This document shows, in pieces, positions 44,009 through 52,468 of a stretch of DNA of 64,000 nucleotides. The notes beneath the pieces were generated by a model. That model made no database searches, was not told the origin of the DNA, and worked only from the letters and a program-made list of their open reading frames with translations. This DNA is from Stenotrophomonas ginsengisoli (GTDB taxonomy: Bacteria > Pseudomonadota > Gammaproteobacteria > Xanthomonadales > Xanthomonadaceae). The DNA lies in the NCBI RefSeq assembly GCF_001431485.1, contig NZ_LDJM01000006.1:1-64000 (forward strand). The letters are read 5' to 3'. Each line of letters begins with the position of its first letter. The stretch's first letter is position 1. Both the position numbers and the translations under genes were made by a program.

Positions 44009-45220
44009 TCAGTCCGGAGCAGGTCTGGGGAGGATGAAATCAGCCCATGCCTGCATCATGGGGCGTCGTTGCTCCAGCAGATCGGTGCGGTGATAGGCAG
44101 CTTCGACCTTGTTTTGGACAGTGTGGGCCAGCGCGCGTTCAGCAAGATCCCGAGCATAGCCTTCCTCGCTGCACCAGTCGCGAAAGCTTGACCGGAAGCC
44201 GTGCGCGGTGGCTATCCGCTTGTCGCTATCGCTGTGGGCCTTCAGGCGGCGCAATAGCGCAGTTAGGGTCATGTCCGAGAGGACTGTTCGGGAATGGATC
44301 GATGGGAAGACCAGATGATCGTGCTTGCCTACCTGTACCTGCAGCAAAGTGATGGCTTGCTCAGAGAGTGGGACTCGATGGGTCTGGCTGGCTTTCATGC
44401 GATCGGCAGGAATGATCCAGACTTTGTTGCGCAAATTGACCTCATCCCAAGTCATTCCCCTGACTTCGCCAGAGCGCGCAGCGGTCAAGATCAAAAACAG
44501 CAGCGCACGTTTGGTGACATCTAGCTCGTATGTATCCACCAGTCTGGTTTTGACAAACGCCGGGATGTCAGTCCAGGGCATGGCAGGTTGGTGCTCTTGT
44601 CGGACCGTCTTGCTGGGTTGTACCGGTAGCAGATGGGTGACTACATCCACAGGGTTGGCTTGGTTGAACCCGTGCGCCCAGCCCCAGGCCATCACGGCAT
44701 GCAAACGCTGCTTTACCCGGGAAGCGGTCTCCGCTTTTTCCAGCCAGATCGGGCGCAAGACATCGGCCATATGACGGGGCTGAAGTTGGTCCATCGGCAA
44801 GGAGCCGATCTTGGGGAAGGCGTACTCGGTAAGCGTGTTGATCCACTGCTGGGCGTGCTTGGCATTCTTCCACCCTGGCTTGAGTTCGGCATGTACCTGT
44901 TCTGCCGCCTCTTGGAAGGTTGGCATCACGGGTGCAGCAACTGCGGGCGCCTTGGTCGCCAGGGGATCTTGCCCAAGTGCAATCTCTTCGCGCATTTCGC
45001 GAGCCAGCTTGCCGGCAAGGGCGATGCTCACATGCGGGTAGCTGCCGAGGCCTGCATTGCGGCGTTTGCCAGTGGTAGGGCTCACGTAGCGTAGGACCCA
45101 CTTACCTTGCCCCTTCTTTGTGCGTGAAGGATGCAGGCTTAGGCCGGGGACTCCGCCGTGTGGCAGTGCTGTGCTCCCGGGAGTGGTGCTTCTGGCTTTG
45201 ATGTCGGTAAGCAGTGCCAT
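44009..45220 (-). CDS. P4-type tyrosine integrase of the island
   Basis: The 403-residue protein has the P4/CP4-57 integrase layout: N-terminal DUF4102-like arm-binding domain (PHGGVPGLSLHPSRTKKG, GLGSYPHVSIALA), a SAM-like core-binding domain, and the catalytic domain with Arg in TAARSGEVRG, His-x-x-Arg in AHGFRSSF, His in RALAHTVQNK and the nucleophile Tyr in EAAYHRTDLLEQRRPMM. It would integrate and excise the island at tRNA-Ser(CGA). ATG 45220 gives the usual MALLTDIKARS start. The frame continues upstream through four 12-bp repeats encoding MAYQMAYWMAYQMAYQ, so a longer form starting at 45274 cannot be excluded. It reads inward from the right border. Confidence 0.93.
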   Translation of the reverse strand: MALLTDIKARSTTPGSTALPHGGVPGLSLHPSRTKKGQGKWVLRYVSPTTGKRRNAGLGSYPHVSIALAGKLAREMREEIALGQDPLATKAPAVAAPVMPTFQEAAEQVHAELKPGWKNAKHAQQWINTLTEYAFPKIGSLPMDQLQPRHMADVLRPIWLEKAETASRVKQRLHAVMAWGWAHGFNQANPVDVVTHLLPVQPSKTVRQEHQPAMPWTDIPAFVKTRLVDTYELDVTKRALLFLILTAARSGEVRGMTWDEVNLRNKVWIIPADRMKASQTHRVPLSEQAITLLQVQVGKHDHLVFPSIHSRTVLSDMTLTALLRRLKAHSDSDKRIATAHGFRSSFRDWCSEEGYARDLAERALAHTVQNKVEAAYHRTDLLEQRRPMMQAWADFILPRPAPD

Positions 45221-45225
45221 GGGTG

Positions 45226-45273
45226 TCTGGTATGCCATCTGGTATGCCATCCAGTATGCCATCTGGTATGCCA
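45226..45273 (+). repeat. four 12-bp repeats next to the integrase start
   Basis: Four tandem units (TCTGGTATGCCA three times, TCCAGTATGCCA once) lie just upstream of the integrase start and 131 bp inside the right attachment core. Two similar units lie inside the left border in the same orientation. Confidence 0.8.
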
Positions 45274-45330
45274 TTTCGCGTTGGGTGGTGATGGGTGTTG
45301 CTGGACGGTGCTGGATGATGTCACTTGTAA

Positions 45331-45366
45331 GCCATTGAAACTAAATGGCAAATATATGTTATTTGC
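45331..45366 (+). promoter_or_regulatory. overlapping inverted repeats near the right border
   Basis: GCCATT-N7-AATGGC (45331-45349) and GCAAATA-N5-TATTTGC (45348-45366) adjoin in an AT-rich stretch between the 12-bp repeats and the attachment core. They suit binding sites for an integration host factor, AlpA-type regulator or Int, or the int promoter. Confidence 0.4.
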
Positions 45367-45403
45367 GATGCCACTGGATTTCCTTGGACGGATCTATGGC
45401 AGT

Positions 45404-45421
45404 CCCCCTCTCCGCCAGATA
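45404..45421 (+). repeat. attR core: 18-bp direct repeat at the right border
   Basis: Exact match to 14635-14652 (the tRNA-Ser 3' end plus 4 bases). Everything between the two repeats is the inserted island, and chromosomal sequence resumes here with the native tRNA terminator. Confidence 0.88.
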
Positions 45422-45424
45422 CAA

Positions 45425-45454
45425 GAAACAAGCCGCCTTCGGGCGGCTTGTTTC
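45425..45454 (+). terminator. native terminator of tRNA-Ser, displaced by the island
   Basis: A 13-bp perfect stem (GAAACAAGCCGCC/GGCGGCTTGTTTC) with a TTCG loop lies 4 nt beyond attR. In the uninterrupted chromosome it would follow tRNA-Ser(CGA) directly. Confidence 0.8.
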
Positions 45455-45559
45455 GTTACGGGCCTGCCATGGCCGGATCGCATCGGTCGGCCATCCGTGG
45501 TGTTGGGCGTGGCGGCAGGCGGGCGCTAAACTGGCCCGGTCATCCTTTGAGTGTGTGTC

Positions 45560-45958
45560 ATGTCCGAGATCCAGGTGCCCGTGTCCTTTGGTGAGTTGCT
45601 GGACAAGATCTCCATCCTGCAGATCAAGTCCGAGCGCATCACCGATGCAGCCAAGCTGGCCAATGTGCGGCACGAACTGCAGACCCTGGAGGCGACCTGG
45701 CAGGCGCATCCGGCGGCGGTGCGCGAGGTGTCCGGCCTGCGCGAGGAGCTCAAGGTGGTCAACGAGGCGCTCTGGGACATCGAGGATGCGGTGCGCCTGA
45801 AGGAGCGTGACCAGGCCTTTGATGCCGACTTCGTGGCCCTGGCGCGCAGCGTCTACCTCAACAATGACGAACGGGCACGGGTGAAGAAGGCGATCAACCT
45901 GGCCCTGGGCTCGGGCTACGTGGAAGAGAAGTCCTACCGCGATTACCGCGCCGGCTGA
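45560..45958 (+). CDS. DUF6165-type conserved protein
   Basis: The 132-residue cytosolic protein resembles the DUF6165 family: VPVSFGELLDKISILQIKSERI at the start, VNEALWDIEDAVRLKERDQAFD in the middle and YVEEKSYRDY at the end. It is helical and charged, with no enzyme motif visible. The function is unknown; it lies beside lipopolysaccharide-type genes here, which may hint at a role in envelope sugar metabolism. ATG 45560 is the first plausible start; an in-frame alternative 9 bases upstream lacks support. Confidence 0.8.
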   Translation: MSEIQVPVSFGELLDKISILQIKSERITDAAKLANVRHELQTLEATWQAHPAAVREVSGLREELKVVNEALWDIEDAVRLKERDQAFDADFVALARSVYLNNDERARVKKAINLALGSGYVEEKSYRDYRAG

Positions 45959-45984
45959 TCACCAGGGCGTTGTGCACGAGGAAA

Positions 45985-46011
45985 AAAGGGCTGCCATGGG
46001 GCAGCCCTTTT
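45985..46011 (+). terminator. bidirectional terminator between DUF6165 and GT9 genes
   Basis: AAAGGGCTGCC pairs perfectly with GGCAGCCCTTT, with an A-run on the left and T-run on the right, so it can serve both convergent genes. Confidence 0.82.
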
Positions 46012-46022
46012 GCATGGGGTTG

Positions 46023-47081
46023 TCAGCGGTGGCCGCCGGGATGGTCCTGGCAGTAACGCTGGAACGCGGCCAGGGTGTCATCGACGGTGATCAGGTCCAT
46101 GACGCCGTCATGCTCGATCTTGCTGCCCCATTTCAGGGCGTGGCCGGGCTTGCCGGCAAACTTGCGCGCGGCATCGTCATAGCGGTTCACGCAGTAGCGG
46201 CGGTCCGAGTACGGGCCGCTGCGCTCGGGGTTGGTGGCCGCATGCAGGCCCAGCACCTTGGTGCCGACGGCATTGGCGATGTGCATCGGGCCCGAATCGG
46301 GGGTGGCCAGCAGGTTGGCGCGGGCCAGCAGGGCGGGCAGCTGCTTGAGGGTGTCGCGGCCGACCAGGTCCAGGATCGGCTGCTGTGCCTGCGCCAGGAT
46401 GGCGTCGCTGACCTGGCGTTCCAGTTCACTTCGCCCGCCCACCAGCACCACGCGCCAGCCGTTTGCATTGGCGTGGTCGGCCAGGGCGGCGTAGCCGGCG
46501 GCGTGCCAGTTGCGCAGGGCATGGCTGGAGCACGGTGAAATGGCCAGTACCGGGCGGCCGTCGTCCTCCCATTGCGCCTGTGCCCAGTCGATGGCCGCCT
46601 GCGGCGTGGCCAGGTCCCAGCTGACCTCGGTCTGCTCCACGCCCAGTGGGCGGGCAAAGCGGCCGATTGCATCGAGCACGTGGCCGCCCTGGAAGGCGGG
46701 GATGCGCTCGTTGATGAAAAGCCCGTGCAGCTCCTTGGAGCGGCTGGCGTCATAGCCGATCCGGCGCCGGGCCGGGATGAAGCCTGACAGTACATTGGCG
46801 CGCAGGGAGACCTGCAGCTGCAGCAGTGCATCGAACGGGGACAGTGGCATCAGCTCCGCGCGCAGGGCGCGCATGCCGGCCAGGCCGGTCTTCTTGTCAT
46901 AGGTGTGGAAGTGCACACCCGGCAGGCCTTCGAGCAGTTTGTGCCCGGCCTTGTCGATGATCCAGTGGATCGGCTGCTGCGCATTGGCCCGTTGCAGGGT
47001 GCGGACCAGGGGGACGACATGGGTCACATCGCCCAGTGCGGACAGGCGTAAAAGGCACAGGGGGGAGGACGATTGCTGCAT
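46023..47081 (-). CDS. GT9-family (ADP-heptose:LPS heptosyltransferase-like) glycosyltransferase
   Basis: The 352-residue protein fits glycosyltransferase family 9, which adds heptose to the lipid A-Kdo core at the inner face of the membrane. Evidence: N-terminal [47 protein letters not shown], and the C-terminal nucleotide-sugar motif [14 protein letters not shown]. The frame is open upstream, but ATG 47081 gives the expected N-terminus. It is divergent from kdkA, with only 21 bp between the start codons, which supports a role in the LPS core. Which heptose it adds, and so whether to call it waaC or waaF, is not decidable here. Confidence 0.88.
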   Translation of the reverse strand: MQQSSSPLCLLRLSALGDVTHVVPLVRTLQRANAQQPIHWIIDKAGHKLLEGLPGVHFHTYDKKTGLAGMRALRAELMPLSPFDALLQLQVSLRANVLSGFIPARRRIGYDASRSKELHGLFINERIPAFQGGHVLDAIGRFARPLGVEQTEVSWDLATPQAAIDWAQAQWEDDGRPVLAISPCSSHALRNWHAAGYAALADHANANGWRVVLVGGRSELERQVSDAILAQAQQPILDLVGRDTLKQLPALLARANLLATPDSGPMHIANAVGTKVLGLHAATNPERSGPYSDRRYCVNRYDDAARKFAGKPGHALKWGSKIEHDGVMDLITVDDTLAAFQRYCQDHPGGHR

Positions 47082-47102
47082 GGTGTTGTTAGACTCAATG
47101 GA

Positions 47103-47852
47103 ATGGTCGCTTTTGACGCCAATGAAGCAATGACGCCATGCCGCTCGGGGCGGAGTTACGGTGCCATTGTGTTTGACCGGGAGCGGCTGCGACAAGTCGA
47201 TGCGGCCCTGTTCGACCCGGGCTACTGGGCCGGGCGTGCGCGTCCGGTGGGTGATGGCGGCCGTGGCAGTGCCTGGTTTGTCGATGCGCCGTTCGGTGCG
47301 ACGGTGCTGCGCCATTATCGCCGCGGAGGCCTGGTGGCGCGCGTCAGTGCTGACCGTTACCTGTGGACAGGCTCGCAGCGTAGCCGCAGTTTTGCCGAAT
47401 TCCGGCTGATGCGCCGGCTGCGTGCCGAGGGGTTGCCGGTGCCGCATGCACTGGCGGCCTGTTACCTGCGTAACGGCCTGGGTTATCGCGCCGCGATCCT
47501 GATGGAGCGTATCGAGGGTGTGCGTTCGCTGGCCGACCGTGCCCTGGTGGCCGGCGAAGGCGCCCCCTGGGAAGAGGTGGGGCGGATGATTGCCCGCTTC
47601 CATCGCGCCGGGCTGGACCATGCCGACCTCAATGCCCACAACATCCTGATCGATGCCAATGGCCACTGCTGGCTGATTGATTTTGACCGTGGCCAGATCC
47701 GCATCCTTGCCACCGGCTGGCGTGAGCGCAACCTGCGCCGGCTCAAGCGGTCGCTGCTCAAGTACCGCGGCGAGCGCAGCATGGAGATGGTCGAGCGTGA
47801 TTTTGCCCGCCTGCGTCGGGCTTACGACCTGGCCTGGTCGCGAGGCTGCTGA
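47103..47852 (+). CDS. kdkA: 3-deoxy-D-manno-octulosonic acid (Kdo) kinase
   Basis: KdkA phosphorylates the 4-OH of Kdo in the LPS inner core, seen in Xanthomonads and Pasteurellaceae whose core has a single phosphorylated Kdo. The 249-residue protein has a kinase-like fold: GGRGSAWFV (P-loop-like), [10 protein letters not shown] with the ATP-binding Lys replaced by Arg/His context, [10 protein letters not shown] (catalytic loop, Asp) and WLIDFDRGQ (metal-binding Asp). ATG 47103 is chosen because the usual start MVAFD follows. Its stop overlaps the next ATG (TGATG). Its neighbour on the other strand is a heptosyltransferase-family gene. Confidence 0.9.
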   Translation: MVAFDANEAMTPCRSGRSYGAIVFDRERLRQVDAALFDPGYWAGRARPVGDGGRGSAWFVDAPFGATVLRHYRRGGLVARVSADRYLWTGSQRSRSFAEFRLMRRLRAEGLPVPHALAACYLRNGLGYRAAILMERIEGVRSLADRALVAGEGAPWEEVGRMIARFHRAGLDHADLNAHNILIDANGHCWLIDFDRGQIRILATGWRERNLRRLKRSLLKYRGERSMEMVERDFARLRRAYDLAWSRGC

Positions 47853-48604
47853 TGTCCTGGGGGCTGCGTTTTCTGGGTGTCGGCAGCGCCGCTGCCGTCG
47901 AGCTGGGTTCGCCGATGGCGGTGATCGAGCGCGACGGCGCGCCGTGGCTGGCCATTGATTGCGGCGGCGAAGGGCTCACGGCTTACCGCGCCACTTACGG
48001 CGCGATGCCCGAAGCGATGTTTGTCACCCATGTCCACCTGGACCATGTGGCCGGTTTCGAGCGCCTGTTCATTGCCACCTGGTTCGACCCGGCCCGGCGC
48101 GGCAAGGTGCGTCTGTACGTACCGGCCACGGTGGTGCCGTTGCTGCACCGGCGGGTGGCTGATTACCCCAATGTGCTGGCCGAGGGTGGGGTCAATTTCT
48201 GGGATGCCTTCCAGCTGGTGGTGGTGGGTGAGGCGTTCTGGCATGACGGCCTGCGCCTGGAGGTGTTCGAGGCCCGCCATCATTGGCCACAGACCGCCTA
48301 CGGCCTGCGTCTGGCCGGCAGTGTGGTCTGGACCGGTGACACCCGGCCGATTCCCGAGCAGTTGGCGCGCCATGCCGGGCAAGGTGAATTGATTGCCCAT
48401 GACTGTGGCCTGGTCGGCAACCCGTCGCATACCGGGGTGGATGACCTGGAGCGTGAATACAGTGCCGAGCTGCGCGCGCGCATGTTGCTTTACCACTATG
48501 CCAGCGTGGCCGATGGCCAGGCCCTAGAGCAGCGTGGCCTGCGCGTGGCCCGGCCCGGGCAGGTGTGGCCGCTGGCCGAGCCACAGGCACCGCGCGCCGG
48601 TTGA
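47852..48604 (+). CDS. MBL-fold metallohydrolase
   Basis: The 250-residue protein is a metallo-beta-lactamase-fold hydrolase with the metal motif HVHLDH (about 60-65), GEGLTAYRATYG, EARHHWPQTAYGLRL and a GDTRP metal-ligand region, of the RNase Z-like shape. It starts on the A of the kdkA stop codon, so it is co-translated with kdkA. The substrate is unknown; a lipid, nucleotide or RNA phosphodiester is possible. A terminator follows. Confidence 0.85.
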   Translation: MSWGLRFLGVGSAAAVELGSPMAVIERDGAPWLAIDCGGEGLTAYRATYGAMPEAMFVTHVHLDHVAGFERLFIATWFDPARRGKVRLYVPATVVPLLHRRVADYPNVLAEGGVNFWDAFQLVVVGEAFWHDGLRLEVFEARHHWPQTAYGLRLAGSVVWTGDTRPIPEQLARHAGQGELIAHDCGLVGNPSHTGVDDLEREYSAELRARMLLYHYASVADGQALEQRGLRVARPGQVWPLAEPQAPRAG

Positions 48605-48623
48605 GCGGCGCTTTGTGGCAACA

Positions 48624-48656
48624 AAAAAGCCCGGGCTCGCAGCGCCGGGCTTTTTG
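48624..48656 (+). terminator. terminator after the MBL gene
   Basis: AAAAAGCCCGG pairs with CCGGGCTTTTT across a 10-nt loop; A-run left and T-run right make it usable in both directions, also by the SRP RNA gene on the other strand. Confidence 0.8.
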
Positions 48657-48670
48657 TGTGTTGCAAAAAG

Positions 48671-48780
48671 GTGGAAGCCCTGCCGGCTGACCTCGGCGCC
48701 CGCGTCGATCGATACCGTTGCTGCCTTCCGGCCCTGGCGGAGTTTTCGATCTAGCGTCGCGAGGGGCCGACAGGGCCTCC
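48671..48780 (-). ncRNA. ffs: signal recognition particle RNA (4.5S type)
   Basis: On the minus strand the sequence carries the SRP Alu-less core GGGCCGGAAGGCAGCAACGG, the conserved GGAA tetraloop and asymmetric bulge that bind Ffh. The ends GGAGGCCCTG and CAGGGCTTCC pair to close the long hairpin, giving about 110 nt. A T-run follows the 3' end. The RNA pairs with Ffh protein to target membrane proteins. It is next to tRNA-Ser(GGA) and dnaX, an arrangement I regard as usual for the group but did not verify. Confidence 0.92.
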
Positions 48781-48826
48781 ATAGACGCGAGCCGCGCTGA
48801 GCGCGGCCCGGGTTTACAACTGAATC

Positions 48827-48919
48827 TGGCGGAGAGAGGGGGATTCGAACCCCCGAAGCGCGGTTTAGACGCTTACACACTTTCCAGGCGTGCTCCTTCA
48901 ACCACTCGGACACCTCTCC
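48827..48919 (-). tRNA. tRNA-Ser (anticodon GGA)
   Basis: On the minus strand: acceptor GGAGAGG with TCTCTCC, anticodon loop CTGGAAA (GGA), long variable arm and encoded CCA at 48827-48829. It lies 46 bp upstream of the SRP RNA on the same strand and may share its promoter. Confidence 0.95.
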
Positions 48920-49075
48920 GGGACCTGTACCGGCTGCGTATGCAGCAGTGCAGGGGCGCAAATCATAACGTTACTTTGCGGTGAGGACAAGGGTTGCGTG
49001 CAAGCTTCTTTGCAGGCGTCGGTACGGGTGGGTCGGGCATGGCACAATGTCCCATCCACCTTACCTCTCGAGCCG

Positions 49076-51028
49076 ATGTCCTATCTCGTTCTGGCCCGCA
49101 AGTGGCGCCCCAGGCGTTTTGCCGAATTGGTCGGCCAGGAGCATGTGGTGCGCGCGCTGTCCAATGCGCTGGACACCGGCCGGGTCCATCACGCCTTCCT
49201 GTTCACCGGCACCCGCGGCGTGGGCAAGACCACCATCGCGCGCATTTTTTCCAAGTCGCTGAACTGTGAGCGCGGCACCAGTGCCGATCCCTGCGGGGAA
49301 TGCGCGGCCTGCCTGGACATCGATGCCGGCCGTTACATCGACCTGCTGGAAATCGACGCCGCCTCCAACACCGGTGTGGATGACGTGCGTGAGGTGATCG
49401 AGAACGCCCAGTACATGCCCAGCCGTGGCAAGTACAAGGTCTATCTGATCGACGAAGTGCACATGCTCTCCAAGGCGGCCTTCAATGCGCTGCTCAAGAC
49501 CCTGGAAGAGCCGCCGGCGCATGTGAAGTTCCTGCTGGCCACCACCGACCCGCAGAAACTGCCGGTCACCGTGCTCAGCCGCTGCCTGCAGTTCAACCTC
49601 AAGCGCCTGGACCAGGCCCAGATCAGCGGGCAGATGCACAAAATCCTGGCTGCCGAGCAGATTCCGGCCGAGGACGCGGCGATCACCCAGCTGGCGCGTG
49701 CGGCCGATGGTTCGCTGCGTGATGGTCTTTCCCTGCTGGACCAGGCCATTGCCTATGCCGGTGGCGAGCTGCGCAGTGACGTGGTGGCCAGCATGCTGGG
49801 CAGCGTGGACCGCTCGCAGGTAGCCGCACTGTTGCAGGCGCTCACCGCCGGTGACGGCGCCGCCTTGCTCGGTGTGGTGCAGGCCCTGGCCGAGTTCTCG
49901 CCGGACTGGGCCGGGGTGCTGGATGCACTGGCCGAAGGCCTGCACCGCATTCAGGTGCGCCAGCTGGTGCCGTCCGCGCCACTGGTGGCCGAGGGCATCG
50001 ATGCCGACCAGTTCGCCCCGCATCTGCGCGCCGAAGTGGTGCAGCTGTGGTACCAGATGGCCCTGGCCGGCCGCCGCGACCTGCCGCTGGCGCCCAATCC
50101 GCGCGCCGGTTTTGAAATGGTGGTGCTGCGCATGCTGGCCTTCCGTCCGTCGGCCCAGGTGCCGGCGCAGGTGGCTGGCGGCGCGCTTGCCGGCAGTACG
50201 CCCAGTGTCGATCCTGCTCCGGTTGCTCCGGTTGCTCCGGTTGCTCCGGTTGCTCCGGTTGCTCCGGTTGCTCCGGTTGCTCCGGTTGCTCCGGTTGCTC
50301 CGGTTGCTCCGGTTGCTCCGGCAGCTCCTGTTCTGGCGCCGGCTCCGACACCCGCTGCGGTTGCCCCGGTGGCGGCCGGCGATGATCTGCCGCCGTGGCC
50401 GGTGGCATCGGCTCCAAATTCAGCTCCAGCTCCAGCAGCTGCGCCCGTGCAGGCGACCCCGGAGGTGTCTGCGCCGCCGATGGTGGCCAGCGATCTGGCT
50501 GATGCGCGGGATCTGGCCATGGCCGAGCACTATGCCGAACAGGCGGACGATCAGCTCGCCATGCCTGCCGCGCCGGCGCAGCCTGCCGCACCCGCACCCG
50601 CACCCGCACCTGTGGCGCCAGTCGCTGCGTCAGGGGGGCTGCATGATGCCGATGACTGGCTGGCCTTTGTCGCTTCCAGTGAGCTGAGCGGGCCGGCGCG
50701 TGAGCTGGCCGCCAACAGTGCCTTTGTTGCCCATGCCGATGGCGTGCTGCGTCTGGCATTGACCGACGGGTTTGATTACCTGCAGACCGATCGTTCGCTG
50801 CAGCAGCTGGAGCAGGCCCTGACAGCCCGCTTCGGCGGGCAGCGCAGGATCGTGTTCGGCACCGGCCAGGCGCAGGCCGAGACGTTGCATGCCCGCCAGG
50901 ACCGCGAGCGCAACGAGCGTCAGGATGCAGCCCAGGCTGCCTTCCTGGGCAATGCCCATGTGCGCACGCTGGTTGAACAGCAGGGCGCACGTGTGGTGCC
51001 CGATTCCATTCGTCCTTACCAAGAGTAA
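49076..51028 (+). CDS. dnaX: DNA polymerase III subunit tau/gamma (clamp loader)
   Basis: DnaX is the ATPase of the sliding-clamp loader. The 650-residue protein has the AAA+ module with Walker A GTRGVGKT (45-52), a zinc site (Cys64, Cys73, Cys76, Cys79), Walker B LIDEVH (124-129) and the SRC sensor motif (168-170), then a collar domain, a low-complexity Pro/Ala linker, and a C-terminal tau-specific domain. The linker includes eleven perfect copies of a 9-bp repeat encoding VAP. The A AAA AAG slippery site that makes gamma in E. coli is not seen, so a separate gamma form is not evident. ATG 49076 gives the standard [12 protein letters not shown] start. Confidence 0.97.
   Translation: MSYLVLARKWRPRRFAELVGQEHVVRALSNALDTGRVHHAFLFTGTRGVGKTTIARIFSKSLNCERGTSADPCGECAACLDIDAGRYIDLLEIDAASNTGVDDVREVIENAQYMPSRGKYKVYLIDEVHMLSKAAFNALLKTLEEPPAHVKFLLATTDPQKLPVTVLSRCLQFNLKRLDQAQISGQMHKILAAEQIPAEDAAITQLARAADGSLRDGLSLLDQAIAYAGGELRSDVVASMLGSVDRSQVAALLQALTAGDGAALLGVVQALAEFSPDWAGVLDALAEGLHRIQVRQLVPSAPLVAEGIDADQFAPHLRAEVVQLWYQMALAGRRDLPLAPNPRAGFEMVVLRMLAFRPSAQVPAQVAGGALAGSTPSVDPAPVAPVAPVAPVAPVAPVAPVAPVAPVAPVAPVAPAAPVLAPAPTPAAVAPVAAGDDLPPWPVASAPNSAPAPAAAPVQATPEVSAPPMVASDLADARDLAMAEHYAEQADDQLAMPAAPAQPAAPAPAPAPVAPVAASGGLHDADDWLAFVASSELSGPARELAANSAFVAHADGVLRLALTDGFDYLQTDRSLQQLEQALTARFGGQRRIVFGTGQAQAETLHARQDRERNERQDAAQAAFLGNAHVRTLVEQQGARVVPDSIRPYQE
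50222..50320 (+). repeat. tandem repeat in dnaX, 11 perfect copies of a 9-mer
   Basis: GTTGCTCCG is repeated 11 times without a mismatch, coding for (Val-Ala-Pro)11 in the linker between the clamp-loader and tau-specific parts. Copy-number changes would keep the frame. Confidence 0.97.
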
Positions 51029-51033
51029 AAACT

Positions 51034-51354
51034 ATGCGTGGCAATATCGCTCAATTGATGCAGCAGGCGCAGAAGATGCAGGAAAACCTGCAGCGCGCCC
51101 AGGAAGACCTGGCCAAGCTGGAAGTGACCGGCAGCGCCGGTGGCGGCATGGTCAGCGTGACCCTGACCGGCACCAAGGAATGCCGCAAGGTGCGTATCGA
51201 TCCGTCGATCCTGGCGGACCAGGAAATGGCTGAGGATCTGATCGCGGCCGCCTTCAACGATGCCTCCAACAAGATCGACCTTGAGTCCAAGAGCAAGATG
51301 GGTGCGGCCACCGCCGGCATGCAGCTGCCGCCGGGCATGAAGCTGCCGTTCTGA
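51034..51354 (+). CDS. ybaB: YbaB/EbfC nucleoid-associated protein
   Basis: YbaB is a small dimeric DNA-binding protein. The 106-residue product shows the family pattern: [20 protein letters not shown] helix, [26 protein letters not shown], and [13 protein letters not shown]. It lies between dnaX and recR, as in many bacteria including E. coli, and probably shares their transcript (5 bp after dnaX). A hairpin separates it from recR. Confidence 0.95.
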   Translation: MRGNIAQLMQQAQKMQENLQRAQEDLAKLEVTGSAGGGMVSVTLTGTKECRKVRIDPSILADQEMAEDLIAAAFNDASNKIDLESKSKMGAATAGMQLPPGMKLPF

Positions 51355-51365
51355 GCATGACCGGC

Positions 51366-51390
51366 CAGTGTGCGGTTTTTCCGCACACTG
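51366..51390 (+). other. hairpin between ybaB and recR
   Basis: CAGTGTGCGG and CCGCACACTG pair perfectly across TTTTT. It lies upstream of the recR start chosen here and could attenuate transcription or stabilise the mRNA. Confidence 0.55.
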
Positions 51391-51407
51391 CCATCGAAGG
51401 TGCCATC

Positions 51408-52007
51408 GTGACTGCCCCCTTGTTGGATCAATTGATTTCGGCCCTGCGCATCCTGCCCGGGGTCGGGCCCAAGAGTGCCCAGCGCATGGCTTACCACGTG
51501 CTGGAGCGCGACCGCGAGCGTGGCGCCGAGCTGGCCCGGGTGCTGGCCGAGGCCGTGGAAGTGATCGGCCGCTGTGACAGTTGCCGTGATTTCAGCCAGG
51601 ACGCGCTGTGCCCGCTGTGTCGTGCCCCCGGGCGCGAACGTGGCCAGCTGTGTGTGGTGGAATCACCAGCCGATCGCCTGGCCATTGAACAGGCCACCGG
51701 CTTTCGCGGCCTGTATTACGTGCTGCTAGGGCGCCTGTCGCCGCTGGACGGTATCGGTCCGGTCGAGCTGGGGCTGGAGCTGCTGGGGCAGCGCCTGGCC
51801 CAGGGTGAGGTCGGCGAACTGATCATTGCCACCAGTGCCACCGTGGAGGGCGAGGCCACCGCGCACTATCTGGCCCAGCTGGCACGTCGGCACGGGGTGC
51901 GTCCCAGCCGTCTGGCCCAAGGCCTGCCGCTGGGCGGCGAACTGGAATATGTGGACCGCGGCACCTTGTCGCATGCCTTCGGCAGCCGCGCCGAAGTGCC
52001 ACGCTGA
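51408..52007 (+). CDS. recR: recombination mediator RecR
   Basis: RecR works with RecF and RecO to load RecA at gaps. The 199-residue protein has the helix-hairpin-helix LPGVGPKSAQRMAYH (16-30), a Cys4 zinc finger (Cys56, Cys59, Cys68, Cys71), a Toprim domain (VVESPADRLAIEQATG) and the C-terminal GLPLGGELEYVD. The frame opens at ATG 51357, but that start would place a perfect hairpin inside the coding region; GTG 51408 with GAAGG 7 nt before it gives the normal N-terminus (MTAPLLDQLI). Confidence 0.94.
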   Translation: MTAPLLDQLISALRILPGVGPKSAQRMAYHVLERDRERGAELARVLAEAVEVIGRCDSCRDFSQDALCPLCRAPGRERGQLCVVESPADRLAIEQATGFRGLYYVLLGRLSPLDGIGPVELGLELLGQRLAQGEVGELIIATSATVEGEATAHYLAQLARRHGVRPSRLAQGLPLGGELEYVDRGTLSHAFGSRAEVPR

Positions 52008-52053
52008 TCCATCGGCTAAGCTTGCCTTTCAGTTTGATTGCACAAGGCAGCCC

Positions 52054-52404
52054 ATGAGCCAGGAAACGATTTTCAGCAAGATCATCCGCCGCGAGATTCC
52101 CGCCACCATCGTCTACGAGGACGAGGAGGTGCTGGGCTTTGAGGACATCGCGCCGAAGGCTCCGGTGCATGTGCTGTTCATCCCCAAGAACGTGATCATC
52201 CCGACCCTGGATGACCTGACTGCCGGGCAGGCGCCGCTGGTCGGCAAACTGGCCCTGGCCGCGGCGAATTATGCCCGCCAGCAGGGGCTGGCCGAGGATG
52301 GCTACCGCATCGTGATGAACTGCCGCGAACATGCCGGACAGACTGTCTTCCACATCCACATGCACCTGCTGGCCGGTGCTGCGCTGGGGGACTTCGGCGT
52401 CTGA
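52054..52404 (+). CDS. HIT-family (HINT-like) nucleotide hydrolase
   Basis: The 116-residue protein has the histidine-triad active site HIHMHLLAG near the C-terminus and the family start ETIFSKIIRREIPATIVYED. HINT-type enzymes hydrolyse adenosine phosphoramidates and similar nucleotides in the cytosol; the physiological role is not settled. A bidirectional terminator follows it. Confidence 0.93.
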   Translation: MSQETIFSKIIRREIPATIVYEDEEVLGFEDIAPKAPVHVLFIPKNVIIPTLDDLTAGQAPLVGKLALAAANYARQQGLAEDGYRIVMNCREHAGQTVFHIHMHLLAGAALGDFGV

Positions 52405-52425
52405 GGCGGTGGTTTGGTGCATGTG

Positions 52426-52454
52426 AAAACGGCGCCTTGCGGCGCCGTTTTTTA
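52426..52454 (+). terminator. bidirectional terminator between HIT and slp genes
   Basis: AAAACGGCGCC pairs perfectly with GGCGCCGTTTT over loop TTGC, with a T-run on both strands, between convergent genes. Confidence 0.87.
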
Positions 52455-52468
52455 TTGGGCGAGGCGGT

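Noticed and set aside
48666-48780. Possible short protein genes over the SRP RNA region
   Set aside because: The sequence has the SRP RNA core and pairing of its ends; the small frames have no ribosome-binding sites or motifs.
50222-50320. Short repeats in dnaX as a CRISPR or iteron array
   Set aside because: They are contiguous in-frame codons of the protein linker with no spacers.
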